Source of the DNA: an uncultured Clostridia bacterium
GTDB lineage: Bacteria > Bacillota > Clostridia > UBA1381
Length of the DNA: 64,000 nt
Direction: 5' to 3'
NCBI GenBank assembly: GCA_934462715.1
Contig: CAKSIJ010000002.1
Location: forward strand, 177,174 to 241,173
This document shows positions 63,916 to 64,000 of the stretch, one piece after another (position 1 is the stretch's first letter; the number at the start of each line of letters is the position of its first letter). Below the pieces are notes generated by a model. The model was given only the letters and a program-made list of their open reading frames with translations, was not told where the DNA came from and searched no databases. Both the position numbers and the translations under genes were made by a program.

Positions 63916-64000
63916 GTGCCAAAATATTCTTATTTATTAATGGCAGTCAGCTTTGTATTAATAACATTTTTTGGTATTAAGTACTCACAGGACTTTTTAC
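63916..64000 (+). CDS. Possible start of a secreted or membrane protein (truncated by window end)
   Basis: From a GTG at 63916 (or ATG at 63940) an open frame runs to the window end, reading VPKYSYLLMAVSFVLITFFG and onward. The hydrophobic stretch looks like a signal or anchor segment. CGGAGGTG overlaps the GTG, so the exact start is unsure. Only about 28 codons are visible. Confidence 0.4.
   Translation, partial: MPKYSYLLMAVSFVLITFFGIKYSQDFL

Overview
The window looks like the chromosome of a low-to-moderate GC anaerobic Clostridia-type Firmicute, probably from a plant-fibre-rich gut habitat. The reasons are strong AAAGGAGG-type ribosome binding sites, a class B aspartate transcarbamoylase with PyrI, the PyrK/PyrD dihydroorotate dehydrogenase pair, Rex-like operators, oxygen-sensitive enzymes (a glycyl radical enzyme and HdrB/HdrC-type proteins), and S-layer homology (SLH) anchored secreted proteins. 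The style resembles pectin-degrading SLH-rich gut Clostridia such as Monoglobus, but that is inference. No phage, insertion sequence, CRISPR array or rRNA was seen.

1-3.9 kb (minus): an HdrC fragment, HdrB, a 103-bp tandem repeat, fumarase and an LDH/MDH-family dehydrogenase carrying the malate-type arginine. Two Rex-like operators lie before the dehydrogenase. This looks like a redox-controlled branch from oxaloacetate to fumarate. 3.9-9.8 kb (minus): a complete pyrimidine operon pyrC-K-D-F-E-B-I, with a strong promoter and an attenuator-like leader. 9.9-14.6 kb: a cytoplasmic beta-helix GH28-like protein, an AzlCD exporter with a Dabb-domain protein, a decayed MATE transporter gene, and an AraC-type regulator.

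14.7-20.1 kb (plus): an apparent four-gene operon encoding an unassigned glycyl radical enzyme, an M20 peptidase, an SGNH hydrolase and the radical-SAM activase, divergent from the AraC regulator and closed by a strong terminator. 20.1-34.3 kb (minus): a TetR regulator followed by two giant secreted proteins of about 2,270 and 2,200 residues. The first is a chain of Ig-like domains and the second ends in three SLH domains. A tRNA-Leu(CAA) with its own promoter and terminator follows.

34.7-42.3 kb (minus): enzymes without signal peptides: GH31, an alpha/beta esterase, a 770-residue protein that may be an undescribed glycoside hydrolase, and GH3. 42.4-60.4 kb (minus): a long array running from two sugar ABC permeases and a binding lipoprotein through LamG-like, beta-helix, SLH and SGNH-esterase secreted proteins. 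Divergent from it is a YesN/YesM-type two-component system (60.7-63.9 kb). A plausible reading is that secreted SLH, beta-helix and esterase proteins bind and trim a plant polysaccharide at the cell surface, the ABC transporter imports oligosaccharides under the control of the two-component system, and the cytoplasmic GH31/GH3/esterase group finishes degradation. The glycyl radical operon may ferment a product of that or a related substrate; its reaction cannot be read from the sequence.
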